Assembly (NCBI GenBank): GCA_944389075.1
Contig: CALXLA010000057.1
Span: 30,322 to 94,321, forward strand
Length of the DNA stretch: 64,000 nt
DNA from: an uncultured Spirochaetaceae bacterium
GTDB taxonomy: Bacteria > Spirochaetota > Spirochaetia > Sphaerochaetales > Sphaerochaetaceae
Reading direction: 5' to 3'
The notes under the pieces are model-generated. The model was not told where the DNA came from, did no database searches, and was given only the letters and a program-made list of their open reading frames with translations. Every line of letters begins with the position of its first letter. Positions within the stretch are counted from its first letter, which is position 1. Position numbers and translations under genes: made by a program. Shown piece after piece: positions 26,690 to 36,084 of this stretch.

Positions 26690-27574
26690 ATGAAATCAGC
26701 AACAGTTTCGGTAATAGGACGCCCAAGCGCAGGAAAGTCCACACTGGTCAATACTATCACTGGAATGAAGGTTTCCATAACCTCACCGACCCCGCAGACG
26801 ACAAGGAACAAGATCCGCGGCATATACACGGATTCAAGGGGACAGCTTGTTTTCACAGACACACCGGGCTTTCATCTCTCAGATAAGGAAATCAACAAGA
26901 GAATGCAGGATGTCACTGTGTCTTCTCTTTCTGATTCCGATATGATCCTGTATCTGATTGATGGGACAAGGAAGCCAGGCAAGGAAGAAGAGACTGTTTC
27001 TGACCTGATTCTCAAGGCAGGCGTGCCTGTAGTTGCTGTGATAAACAAAAAGGATATCCTGTCAGCAGCACAGGTTGATGAGGCGAAGTCTTTTCTTTCT
27101 GAAAGGTTTCCATCATCTCCTGTACTTCTTGCCTCAGGCAAGGATGATGATGGCGTTGATGAGATTCTCATAGAGCTCTTCAAGTATGCACCTGAAGGTG
27201 AACTGATGTATGACGAATCCATGTACACAGATCAGGATCTTGAATTCAGAATCTCGGAAATCATAAGGGAAAAGACCATCTCATCGCTTTCTGAAGAGCT
27301 TCCTCATGCTATCTATGTAGAGATAGAGGACATGGAATACTCTGAGGAAGAAAAGCATGTATGGATACGTGCCGTGATCAATACAGAGCGTGATGGGCAG
27401 AAAGGCATCATAGTCGGAAGAGGCGGCGAGAACATAAAGAGGATAAGGAAAGAATCTTTCAGGGAAATCCGTCAGATTTTCCCGGGCTCTACCCTTACCC
27501 TTGATCTGAGAGTCAAGGCGGATCCGAAGTGGAGAACATCCAAAAAGACACTCTCCAGAATCTTCAATGGCTGA
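26690..27574 (+). CDS. era: GTPase Era
   Basis: The 294-residue protein is the ribosome-assembly GTPase that binds the 3' end of 16S rRNA. The G motifs are GRPSAGKS (8-15), DTPG and NKKD, and the C-terminal KH RNA-binding domain contains GIIVGRGGENIKRI. No Shine-Dalgarno sequence is present; the consensus promoter directly abuts the ATG. Its last 11 bases overlap the convergent ABC exporter gene. Confidence 0.96.
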   Translation: MKSATVSVIGRPSAGKSTLVNTITGMKVSITSPTPQTTRNKIRGIYTDSRGQLVFTDTPGFHLSDKEINKRMQDVTVSSLSDSDMILYLIDGTRKPGKEEETVSDLILKAGVPVVAVINKKDILSAAQVDEAKSFLSERFPSSPVLLASGKDDDGVDEILIELFKYAPEGELMYDESMYTDQDLEFRISEIIREKTISSLSEELPHAIYVEIEDMEYSEEEKHVWIRAVINTERDGQKGIIVGRGGENIKRIRKESFREIRQIFPGSTLTLDLRVKADPKWRTSKKTLSRIFNG

Positions 27575-29297
27575 ACTGACTGTTATAGAGTTCTGAATAG
27601 AATCCGCCTGCAGCCATAAGCTGGCTGTGGGTCCCCTTCTCTATGATATTTCCATCCTTCATTACGAGAATAAGATCTGAATTCCGGATTGTTGACAGCC
27701 TATGAGCAATCACAAATGATGTGCGGCCTTTCATTAAGGTATCGAAGGCTTCCTGTATCAGTGCTTCCGTACGTGTATCGACAGAGCTTGTAGCTTCATC
27801 GAGTATGAGCATGTCAGGCTCTGCAAGCATTGCCCTTGCAATTGAGATAAGCTGCTTCTGTCCTGCAGAGATAGCTTCGGATTCATCGCTTATCCATTCA
27901 TCAAGGTCACGAGGCAGAGATGATATATATCCGTCCAGATGACATCGCCGTATTACATCCCACAGCATTTCATCATCTGCTTCAGGATTTCCCAATAGAA
28001 GATTATCCTTTATGCTGCCGCTTTTAAGCCATGTGTCCTGAAGAACCATTGCGAAGCGCTTTCTGAGTGAGTTCCTCCTGAAAAGCAGGTAGTCATGTCC
28101 ATCAACTGCAATAGTTCCTGATACAGGATCATAGAAACGCATGAGAAGATTTATCATCGTGGTCTTTCCTGCTCCCGTAGGACCGACTATCGCGACTTTC
28201 ATTCCAGGCTTCACAGCAATGGAGAAATCATTGATGAGGATCCTTGAGCCGGGATATCCGAACGAGATATTCCTGAATTCGACAGATCCTTCTCCTTCCG
28301 GGATATCGGGAAGCATCGAGTCATCGCTTTCCTTTTCCTCATCAAGGAAACGGAATATCCTGTCTGCGGAAGCTACGGCATTCTGGAATTCAGTGACGAC
28401 ACCGCTTATCTCATTGAATGGCTTTGCATACTGAGAAGCATATACGAGTATGCAGGAAAGCCCTCCTATCGTCATGATACCGGCAACGGCGGCAAGTCCT
28501 CCGGAAAGAGCCACTGCCATATATACAAGGCTGTTTACGAATCTTGTGACCGGGTTCGTAAGTGATGAGAAGAACGTAGCCAGAAGTGAATTATGGGCCC
28601 ATCTCCTGTTTATATCATCAAAACGATCCTGATTTCCCTTCTCCATTCCGAATGCAGCGGCTGTATGGGAAGCAGAGATCATCTCATCAACGAATGCTGT
28701 CTGCTCTCCTCTGCTTTCGCTCTGCCTGTAGAAGAATGTGAATGTCTTCTTCGCGATAAATGAAGCCGCAAAAAGAGACAGTGGTGTAGTCAGTATCACG
28801 ACAACTGTCACCTGCCAGCTGACTGTGAACATGCAGATGATAGTTCCTGCAATAGTCAGCACACCTGTGAACAGCTGCGTAAAACCAAGCAAAAGGCCAT
28901 CTGACACCTGATCCACATCACCGATCATCCTCGATACGATATCACCATGAGGATGGGAATCAAGATATGAGAGAGGAAGCCTTCCGATCTGCCTGAAGAC
29001 ATCCTTCCTTATTTCCATTGATGCCGCATATGAAAGCCTGTTGTTCGCGATATTCATCACAAACTGGAACAAAGCCGTGGATAAAGCAACAGCGCCCATC
29101 GCTGCAATGCAGATTATGAATGATTCGCCATCGAATGCGGATATCGCATCGACAGCATAACCGGTCAGCATCGGGAAAAACAGCGTCGAAATGACAGAAA
29201 GAAGCGCCATCGCAAGCGAAAGCACGAGATACGCTCTCGCGCCTTTCGTATATGAAAGCATCTTGGAAACTGTATGGATATAAGCATTTCCCTTCAT
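27564..29297 (-). CDS. ABC exporter half-transporter, consensus ATPase subunit
   Basis: The 577-residue protein has a six-helix membrane domain and an ATPase domain from about residue 330. Walker A is GPTGAGKTT, Walker B LILDEATSS with the catalytic Glu, the switch His is in IAHRLST, and the signature is ISAGQKQ rather than LSGGQ. It pairs with the upstream gene, whose ATPase site is degenerate, to form a heterodimeric exporter like TM287/288 or BmrCD. It follows the partner with a four-base overlap and is last gene of the lysS operon. The substrate is unknown (drug, lipid or peptide). Confidence 0.9.
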   Translation of the reverse strand: MKGNAYIHTVSKMLSYTKGARAYLVLSLAMALLSVISTLFFPMLTGYAVDAISAFDGESFIICIAAMGAVALSTALFQFVMNIANNRLSYAASMEIRKDVFRQIGRLPLSYLDSHPHGDIVSRMIGDVDQVSDGLLLGFTQLFTGVLTIAGTIICMFTVSWQVTVVVILTTPLSLFAASFIAKKTFTFFYRQSESRGEQTAFVDEMISASHTAAAFGMEKGNQDRFDDINRRWAHNSLLATFFSSLTNPVTRFVNSLVYMAVALSGGLAAVAGIMTIGGLSCILVYASQYAKPFNEISGVVTEFQNAVASADRIFRFLDEEKESDDSMLPDIPEGEGSVEFRNISFGYPGSRILINDFSIAVKPGMKVAIVGPTGAGKTTMINLLMRFYDPVSGTIAVDGHDYLLFRRNSLRKRFAMVLQDTWLKSGSIKDNLLLGNPEADDEMLWDVIRRCHLDGYISSLPRDLDEWISDESEAISAGQKQLISIARAMLAEPDMLILDEATSSVDTRTEALIQEAFDTLMKGRTSFVIAHRLSTIRNSDLILVMKDGNIIEKGTHSQLMAAGGFYSELYNSQFSH

Positions 29298-31006
29298 TTC
29301 CCTTCTCCTGTCTGTGAATAGAAGATTTCCTGATAGACAGGACAGTCAGAAAGAAGCTCCTGATGTGTCCCTATTCCTGCCATTGAGCCTTTATCCAGAA
29401 CGATGATCTTATCTGCATGCATCACAGAGCTCACGCGCTGGGAAACAATGAAGACTGTAGAATCCTCAATGGAGGATATACTCTTCCTCACTTCAGCTTC
29501 TGTCTTGAAGTCGAGGGCTGATGTGCTATCGTCAAGTATCAGGATATCAGGCTGGCGAATCAGTGCCCTTGCAATTGCAAGTCTCTGCCGCTGTCCTCCT
29601 GAAAGATTCTGCCCTCTCTGCTCTATGGCAAAGCCCAGGCCACCCTTTTCCTCTACGAAAGAGTATGCGGAAGCCATCTTCAGGGCAGCTTCTATTTCTT
29701 CATCTGATGCATTCTCTTTGGCAAATAGCATATTATCGCGGACGGTCCCTTTGAAAAGAACCGCTTTCTGAGGAACGACTCCGATCATCGATCGAAGCGA
29801 TGAGAGTGTCCAGTTTTGTACATTCCTCCCGAATACTGTCACAGATCCAGCTGTTGCATCGTAAAAACGTGGAATCAGATTGATGAGCGTAGTCTTTCCA
29901 GATCCTGTTCCTCCAATGATTCCGATGCATTCTCCTTTTCTTACGATGAAAGAGATATCCTTAAGCGAAGGTTCTGCATCGTTGTATGAGAGAGAGACGG
30001 AATCAAAAGCGACCGCAATCTCATCATCAGCTTTCCCTGTCTCAGTCCCGTCCTTCATAGATGGCTCCCTATCGAAAACAGCCTGTATCCTCTTTCCTGA
30101 TGCAACTGCCCTTGATATCGTGACTATCAGATTCGCAAGCTTCACGAGCTCTGCAAGAATCTGGTTCATATAATTGACCAATGCCACGATGGAACCAATT
30201 TCTATCAAAGATAGCATAAAGCGTTCCCTACCGAACCATATGATTGCGGCGACGGCTCCATTTATCATTGCATATGTCAATGGATTGAGAAGCGCCGAAA
30301 TGCGTCCAGACAACATCTGCAACGAATACATCGACTGAATATCCAGGCTGAAAGCCTTCTCCTCATCTTCCGTCCTGCAGAATGCCCTGAGTACCCTAGC
30401 ACCCTTGAGATTGTCCCTAGTACGCTGGGCAACTCCATCAAGCGCATTCTGTACTCTCCTGTACATCGGGACTGTTGCCATCATGATTACCGCGACGATC
30501 ATAGACAGGACAGGAATCACGATCACGAAAATCCATGCAAGCGTACTGTCTACGGTAAATGCCATTATAGCGGCACCGAAGACAACGAATGGTGAGCGCA
30601 TGGCAAGACGCAAGAACATATTGATGCCATTCTGCACAAGCGTTGCATCACTTGTAAGTCTTGTGATAAGGGTGGAAGTCCCTATCTCATCCCTGTCTTT
30701 CTCAGAGAGGGACTGTATATGCATGAAAAGCGCGCTCTTCATCTTCTCGGCAAATCCTGTTGCAGCCCTTGCGGAGAAATACTGGGCAGTAACAGAAGAA
30801 GCAAGGCCTACAGCTGCAAGAACAACAAGAAGAAGTGCCATCCTTGCAATGTATCGGGTATCGCCATTTGCAATACCTATATCGATGAGAGAAGCAACAA
30901 CAAGTGGCACCAGAAGCTCAAAGACAGCTTCAAGCAGCTTGAAAAGCGGTGCCATCACTGCCTCTGCCCTATGTCCTTTCAGAAATGAAGAAAGCCTTGT
31001 TCCCAT
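29294..31006 (-). CDS. ABC exporter half-transporter, degenerate ATPase subunit
   Basis: This 570-residue partner has the same domain order. The signature LSGGQRQ and Walker A GGTGSGKTT are intact, but the catalytic Glu after Walker B is Asp (LILDDSTSAL), and the switch His is Gln (IVSQRVSS). These changes mark the degenerate site of heterodimeric exporters. The stop of the flavin reductase gene and its ATG overlap as TGATG, so translation is coupled. Confidence 0.9.
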   Translation of the reverse strand: MGTRLSSFLKGHRAEAVMAPLFKLLEAVFELLVPLVVASLIDIGIANGDTRYIARMALLLVVLAAVGLASSVTAQYFSARAATGFAEKMKSALFMHIQSLSEKDRDEIGTSTLITRLTSDATLVQNGINMFLRLAMRSPFVVFGAAIMAFTVDSTLAWIFVIVIPVLSMIVAVIMMATVPMYRRVQNALDGVAQRTRDNLKGARVLRAFCRTEDEEKAFSLDIQSMYSLQMLSGRISALLNPLTYAMINGAVAAIIWFGRERFMLSLIEIGSIVALVNYMNQILAELVKLANLIVTISRAVASGKRIQAVFDREPSMKDGTETGKADDEIAVAFDSVSLSYNDAEPSLKDISFIVRKGECIGIIGGTGSGKTTLINLIPRFYDATAGSVTVFGRNVQNWTLSSLRSMIGVVPQKAVLFKGTVRDNMLFAKENASDEEIEAALKMASAYSFVEEKGGLGFAIEQRGQNLSGGQRQRLAIARALIRQPDILILDDSTSALDFKTEAEVRKSISSIEDSTVFIVSQRVSSVMHADKIIVLDKGSMAGIGTHQELLSDCPVYQEIFYSQTGEGK

Positions 31007-31557
31007 CAGCGTATGAAATTCGTTCTTATCTTTGCCTCGGCCTCCGGAAGAGGAAGACCTGCCTTCTCGATAGATTTGATGACATATGCCATATTCCTTG
31101 CAAGGATACGCATTGTCTGCATGCCTTCCTCATCCTTCAGTACCTCTTCAGGAGTATTGCCATGAACCTGATTCCAGTAGTTCGACGATACTATGAGCAT
31201 TTCGGAGATGGAGAAGAATCTGTTGATATCATCAAAAGCCGCGCTTGCGCCACCACGGCGGCAAGAGACTACCGCAGAAGCAGGCTTCAGCCTCACGCTG
31301 CCACCGATTCTGTTGAAGACTTCATCAAGGAAGACCTTCAGCCTGCCAGAGAGAGATGCATAGTATACAGGAGAACCTACGATCAGGCCATCTGCAGTCC
31401 TGATTTCATCAGCTATCGCCTTTATCTCTTCCTTGTCTTCCGGAGCCTGTACGATCTTTGCATCTATGCCATTTCTGATCAGCTCTTCCCTTACTTCAGA
31501 AAGAGCTGTGAATGTACATCCATGCTCACGCGGAGAGCCATTTACAAGAATTACCAT
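31006..31557 (-). CDS. NADPH-dependent FMN reductase / flavodoxin-like protein
   Basis: The 183-residue protein has the flavodoxin fold with the FMN phosphate loop NGSPREHGCT near the N terminus and the GSPVYYASLSGRLKVFLDE motif typical of NAD(P)H:FMN or quinone reductases. It likely reduces quinones or supplies reduced flavin. GGAG lies inside the end of lysS, and TGATG couples it to both neighbours. Confidence 0.85.
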   Translation of the reverse strand: MVILVNGSPREHGCTFTALSEVREELIRNGIDAKIVQAPEDKEEIKAIADEIRTADGLIVGSPVYYASLSGRLKVFLDEVFNRIGGSVRLKPASAVVSCRRGGASAAFDDINRFFSISEMLIVSSNYWNQVHGNTPEEVLKDEEGMQTMRILARNMAYVIKSIEKAGLPLPEAEAKIRTNFIR

Positions 31558-33143
31558 CAGTATCTCCTGAGAATCTCATTGATTCTTTCACTGCCGCATG
31601 CCTTGAGGAATGGAGCAAGCTTCGGTCCCTTCTCCTTCCCGATAAGGACCATATAGATCAGACGGAAGAAATCAGCATTATCCATGCCATTGTCGCTTGC
31701 TGTCTTGTAGATATATTCGGAAAATTCCTTTTCACTGAGAGTATCGAGGAACTCATCTGCATATACCCTGAAATCCCTGATTGCCGAAAGCTCTTCATCA
31801 GTTGCCTGGTAAAGCTCATCGCCTTCCTTCGCAAGCGAGAAGCAGAATTCCTCCGGCGCATACTTCTGAAGCCAGTTCCATGCGCATGTCATCCTGACGC
31901 GGAGTCTTTCCTTCTGGCTTTCGGTTATGCCATCAAGCCTTGCAAGGACTTTCTCCTGATCTCCTGAATAGATCTGCAGGTAATTGCACAGATGGCGGAA
32001 TGGTATCTGATACCCTGGCTCTGTCGGTATTGCCTTGTCATCAACCTGGGAAAGCTCATAGATCCTTGATTCCTTCTCCTTCTTCTTCTCATTCACGTTA
32101 AGGAGCCCAAAGTAGATTCTCTCAGTGTTGTCATAGTCCTCATAAATCTTCAGGACATCGAGATCGAAGGAGATTGCGAACTCGGAAGATGGTCTTGTCC
32201 CTACGAAAAGATAGCGGACTATCTCTGGAGGATAGATCTCAAGGACATCATAGAGGTCCGCGACATCTCCGCCGGAAGATGAGATCTTGCCGCCTTTGCC
32301 CTTGAGGCGTACGAAATCATAGCGCATAGTGACAGGAGCCTCTGCGCCGAAGAGTTTCACAACGCTCTTTGCTGTGTCATAGGAACCGCCTTCTGTAAGA
32401 TGGTCCTTTCCGCCTGGTTCGAAATCAACGCCTTCATAGGCCCATCTCATCGGCCAGTCCACGCGCCAAGGAAGTTTTGTATATGGTGTCGTGCGGATAT
32501 CGATGGTCTCTTCCTTACCAAGCTCGGTATCGACATAAGTCAGACCATACTCACCATCCCAGCCAATTACCTTCGTAGTATCCTTATCCGTAAACGATGA
32601 GAATACGGAAACAGGCCACCAGTCATCATCAAGAGGTTCTGTCCTGAACTCATTGAGGATTGCTCTTATCTCATCTCTCATCGAGAGAGCCTTGCGGATC
32701 TGCTCTGCATAGAGATTTGACCTGTAACGCTCTGCCTGATAAAGATACTCAGGATATACTCCGACTGTCGGAAGGACCTTCTCAACGGCAATCTCATTGC
32801 CTCTGGCATAGTTCTCTGCGCGTCCTGTCGTATCAGGAACCAGCGTAATAGGCTTTCTGAGATACTCCCTGAGCTTTTCAGGCTCCGGCATATTGGAAGG
32901 GACCTTCCTGAATACATCGTAATCGTCCCAGCTATATATGAATCTGACGTTCTTGCCTTTTTCCCTGAGAGCCCTTACGACAAGCTCTACAGTTATGATT
33001 TCACGGAAATTCCCGATATGCACTGTGCCCGATGGAGTTATTCCCGATGCACATGTATAGATTTCCTTATCGCCTTTTTCACGGATGATCTTATCCGCCA
33101 TGATATCAGCCCAATGCGTGCTCTGAATCTGTGTTTCGCTCAT
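31557..33143 (-). CDS. lysS: Lysyl-tRNA synthetase, class I
   Basis: The ~528-residue enzyme is the class I, archaeal-type LysRS, found in spirochaetes, archaea and a few other bacteria instead of the class II enzyme. It has SGTVHIGNFRE (HIGH motif) and KISSS (KMSKS motif), and the class I-type C-terminal anticodon domain. I start it at MSETQI (33143). No Shine-Dalgarno sequence is present, but TTGCTT (33174-33179) and CATAAT (33151-33156) form a promoter that ends 7 bases before the ATG. It opens the lysS-flavin reductase-ABC exporter operon. Confidence 0.95.
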   Translation of the reverse strand: MSETQIQSTHWADIMADKIIREKGDKEIYTCASGITPSGTVHIGNFREIITVELVVRALREKGKNVRFIYSWDDYDVFRKVPSNMPEPEKLREYLRKPITLVPDTTGRAENYARGNEIAVEKVLPTVGVYPEYLYQAERYRSNLYAEQIRKALSMRDEIRAILNEFRTEPLDDDWWPVSVFSSFTDKDTTKVIGWDGEYGLTYVDTELGKEETIDIRTTPYTKLPWRVDWPMRWAYEGVDFEPGGKDHLTEGGSYDTAKSVVKLFGAEAPVTMRYDFVRLKGKGGKISSSGGDVADLYDVLEIYPPEIVRYLFVGTRPSSEFAISFDLDVLKIYEDYDNTERIYFGLLNVNEKKKEKESRIYELSQVDDKAIPTEPGYQIPFRHLCNYLQIYSGDQEKVLARLDGITESQKERLRVRMTCAWNWLQKYAPEEFCFSLAKEGDELYQATDEELSAIRDFRVYADEFLDTLSEKEFSEYIYKTASDNGMDNADFFRLIYMVLIGKEKGPKLAPFLKACGSERINEILRRY

Positions 33144-33230
33144 GTTTCTGATTATGGCAAAGAAGGTTATCTCAAGCAAGGCACTGAGTTTGCTGGATTA
33201 TTCCTGTCCGGAGGCATTATAATCCTTTCT

Positions 33231-33827
33231 ATGAGACGTCTTCTTCCGCTTATCATCGCAATTGCATTATTGCAGCCTGTCGCTGCAGAGACAGCACAGC
33301 TTTACACACCTATGGAACCTGGATTCACAACTCAGGCCGGTACATTCTTCAGTCCAGAAGCTCTTGAGGGACTCAGCGATGAATTCCCGATAGGTTCTGT
33401 AATCACAGTCGGGGATGAGGCTACAGGCCTGAGCGTTTCCGTGACAATAACAGGTCCTCTTCCTGAATTGCCTGGCAACAGGGATCTTGCCCTCACGAGA
33501 AGGGCCTTCTCAGAACTTGGCGATACTGATGGCGTTGCTGAAGTCACTGTCACAGTGGTAAGAGAAGGAACAACTAGGGAAACCAATGAACAGACTGGAT
33601 GGTACTCATTCGATCTCGGACTCTATTCACCGGAGAGCGCATACACACTCTATGAGAAACTTGAGGAAAACAATCTGAGGCCTTATGCATATAAAGAAAA
33701 CGAGGGCGTCCGCATAAAGGTGCGGCACGTCCTCGCATTCAGGCTTGATCAGGCCATTTCCACACTGCAGGCTCTTGGGATAAAAGACATACAGGCGGAA
33801 ATGGAGCCGAATCCATATCTTTCCTGA
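33231..33827 (+). CDS. RlpA-like protein with SPOR domain
   Basis: The ~198-residue exported protein begins with a signal peptide (MRRLLPLIIAIALLQPVAA). A double-psi beta-barrel resembling RlpA follows (about 45-110, GNRDLALTRRAFSELGDTDG) and the C-terminal ~75 residues look like a peptidoglycan-binding SPOR domain (GWYSFDLGLYSPESAYTLYEKL). RlpA proteins are septal lytic transglycosylases. Catalytic residues were not verified. TATAAT (33218-33223) ends 7 bases before the ATG and no Shine-Dalgarno sequence is seen. It is divergent from lysS, only 87 bases away. Confidence 0.78.
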   Translation: MRRLLPLIIAIALLQPVAAETAQLYTPMEPGFTTQAGTFFSPEALEGLSDEFPIGSVITVGDEATGLSVSVTITGPLPELPGNRDLALTRRAFSELGDTDGVAEVTVTVVREGTTRETNEQTGWYSFDLGLYSPESAYTLYEKLEENNLRPYAYKENEGVRIKVRHVLAFRLDQAISTLQALGIKDIQAEMEPNPYLS

Positions 33828-35003
33828 TCAGAGATCAAGGAAGAAGAAGAATTCAGTGACAAAGCTACCTGGGCCTTTGGCATAGTTCTCTCCCTCAATG
33901 AGATATATTGCAGAGACTCCAAGATCGATTGCATCTATGAGCGTGATTGATATCGATGCACCCGTAGATGCAACAAAATCGCCAGATGGATTCCAGTCCG
34001 TGTTGTAATATCTTCCCATGCCATAGCCTACATCGACAAAGAGGGAAAGCCTCGGATAGAGAAGTTTTGTTCCAAGCATAGGGCCTGTGAATCTGAATTC
34101 GAAGTTATTCACAACTGCGAACTCCCTGTTCATGCTGAAATCTGCGAAACCTCTTACCTGACGTCCAAGAGAGCCTTTGTTCTGTGCATATACAGGAATC
34201 ATGCTGCCTGATGTCCAGTTGATGAAGATCCTGTCCAGGACCTGAATCGAGAACCAGTCCCAATTCTCATCAGTGATTGAATACAGTGTTTTCGCACCAA
34301 GCGCATTGAATGTAATCGAATAGAAGTCAGCCTTGCCATCGAGAGCTGAGTTCAGGGCATATGGCGACCAGTTGAAATCGAGATTGATCCTGATACCGTC
34401 GTTCTTGATGATGGTGTCCGTCATAAGATCAAGTGTTAATCCGAGATGAAGATTGGTAGCAAGAAACTGCCTGTTGCCCTGAAGATCAGGATAGACAGAA
34501 GAATCTCCAGCATGGAAGAACTGATCCAAGGACTCAACCATAGAAGGATTTCCATAATTCGATTTGAGTTGCCCTACGGCAAGTGAATCTGTGTTGTACT
34601 CATATCTTCCTTCATATGCGAACATGATCTGCAGAAGATCTGAGCCTGGATCCCATGGAGAGTCCCAGAAGCCCTGTATGAATCTGACAGCCCAGTTCAC
34701 ATAACCTACGTCATATGTAAGCGGCTGCACCCACTCGCTTGCCGTGGATTCACCTGTAGTAGGATTCTGCCACAGCTTTCGCTGGCCGTACCCACCTCCT
34801 ACGATAAGCTGTATTCTCGTCTCTCTATCTTCAATGAATTCAAAGCCGTCATAGCTGACACCGCCTTCGATATACATCGGACAGATTCCCCAAAGGACTT
34901 CCGGATGCGTATCAAGGTTCGTGATGAGAGGTGTCCAATCGCTGGCAGCAGCGGAGAAAGCAATAAGCCCCACTGCAATAAGCATGATGATTTTCTTTAT
35001 CAC
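33828..35003 (-). CDS. Outer-membrane protein, unknown family
   Basis: This ~391-residue protein has a signal peptide (MIKKIIMLIAVGLIAFSAAA) if translation begins at GTG 35003; a longer frame extends to 35123 but would put the signal inside. The mature part is rich in alternating aromatic strands and repeated Gly/Tyr turns, and ends FFFFLDL, consistent with an outer-membrane barrel. It overlaps the RlpA-like gene's end by none and converges on it. I cannot name the family. Confidence 0.7.
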   Translation of the reverse strand: MIKKIIMLIAVGLIAFSAAASDWTPLITNLDTHPEVLWGICPMYIEGGVSYDGFEFIEDRETRIQLIVGGGYGQRKLWQNPTTGESTASEWVQPLTYDVGYVNWAVRFIQGFWDSPWDPGSDLLQIMFAYEGRYEYNTDSLAVGQLKSNYGNPSMVESLDQFFHAGDSSVYPDLQGNRQFLATNLHLGLTLDLMTDTIIKNDGIRINLDFNWSPYALNSALDGKADFYSITFNALGAKTLYSITDENWDWFSIQVLDRIFINWTSGSMIPVYAQNKGSLGRQVRGFADFSMNREFAVVNNFEFRFTGPMLGTKLLYPRLSLFVDVGYGMGRYYNTDWNPSGDFVASTGASISITLIDAIDLGVSAIYLIEGENYAKGPGSFVTEFFFFLDL

Positions 35004-35248
35004 TATCCAACCCCAGTTGATTTTGATAGCCAGATTATGAACTGAAATACACAATAAAAACAACCTATGCAAAACAGACAATACTAAATTCAGAAAATAA
35101 TCCCAACGGGACTTTTTTTTCACTGGATTTCAATGTGGGAATCACAAGTATTCTGCATGAAAAACATCAATATATTCATCAGAAATCCACATTCCCAAAC
35201 AAAGGAATGCTTAAGCCCTCTTACGGCCTGAAAATATGGCTCTGTAAT

Positions 35249-35506
35249 TTACTCTTCATTATCTGTCGACCAATTCTTGAGGTATTTCCGGAACATGTTG
35301 CTGGTCATCAATGAATTTATAGCACCATCCACAACCCTCTTCATCACAGATGGTTCCAGTGGCTCTTTCTTCTTTATCATCCCATCATCCAACATACGCT
35401 CAAGCCATGAACAATACACTCTCATCTTGGCGTATACAGCGTAGGATGGTTGCTTTATGAACGGCGCATCGTCAGCATTTAGCATGCATACCATATTCCA
35501 CAGCAA
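35249..35506 (-). pseudogene. Short protein or fragment, possibly TetR C-terminal remnant
   Basis: This short frame (about 85-97 residues) lacks a good start and ribosome site. Its helical sequence with YCSWLERMLDDGMIKK resembles ligand-binding regions of TetR regulators, but no DNA-binding domain is upstream. It lies at the border between core and IS-rich DNA. The identity is only a guess. Confidence 0.35.
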
Positions 35507-35968
35507 TCTCCTATATTCTTTTCGTTCAGGTATTTATGATCATGAAGTTCAGAAATCAGAATCCACTGTCGTAGATTTTGCTTATTCCATAAACAGGACA
35601 TATCCTGAGAGAATCCATCACACCGAAATTCTCAAGCGAAATTCTCACACCGAAAGGACATCCTTTTGCTTCCATAAATGCTTTTCATCCCTCCCTGTGT
35701 CCTCCCTTTTATTTCAGAAGGCAGCCCGGCATGATGAACAGTACGGACAGCCTCACAAGATACTTCGATGACCTGCAACTTGTGTAATTTTCAATCAGAA
35801 GTAGCTCCATCTGATGATGTGTCCTTCACAAAAGAATTCGCATGGTCACCGGTTCCTAACTCCGTCGAGTCAAAATTACCATTGATACTGTATCCCTATA
35901 ATTCAGTCTCCTGACTTACGGACTCAGTGTATTTTCAATCTCTAATCCCCAATTTTTCGAAAAGAACC
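35507..35968. other. Gene-free stretch before IS110
   Basis: No frame with convincing coding character or ribosome site is seen. The stretch begins the IS-rich part of the window, and its right edge abuts the IS110 left end at 35969. Confidence 0.5.
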
Positions 35969-35979
35969 AGACAATATGA

Positions 35980-36084
35980 AGTGACCTCCTTGGTTTTGCA
36001 GAAGACGTGAATTCGGCTGCATACTGAGGAAAGAAAGAATTCAACAGCATGTGCAGCCTTAGCACATGCAAGATGGAGGTCACT
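35980..36084 (+). promoter_or_regulatory. Stem hiding the IS110 transposase ribosome-binding site
   Basis: AGTGACCTCC (35980-35989) is the exact complement of GGAGGTCACT (36075-36084), which contains the GGAGG Shine-Dalgarno sequence and ends right at the ATG. An inner hairpin GCATGTGC/GCACATGC (36047-36069) brings the arms closer. The deleted IS110 copy has lost the outer pairing but kept the inner hairpin. Confidence 0.6.

Noticed and set aside
31512..31967. 151-codon plus-strand frame opposite lysS
   Set aside because: Antisense to the well-supported lysS/flavin reductase genes, no ribosome site and no family resemblance.
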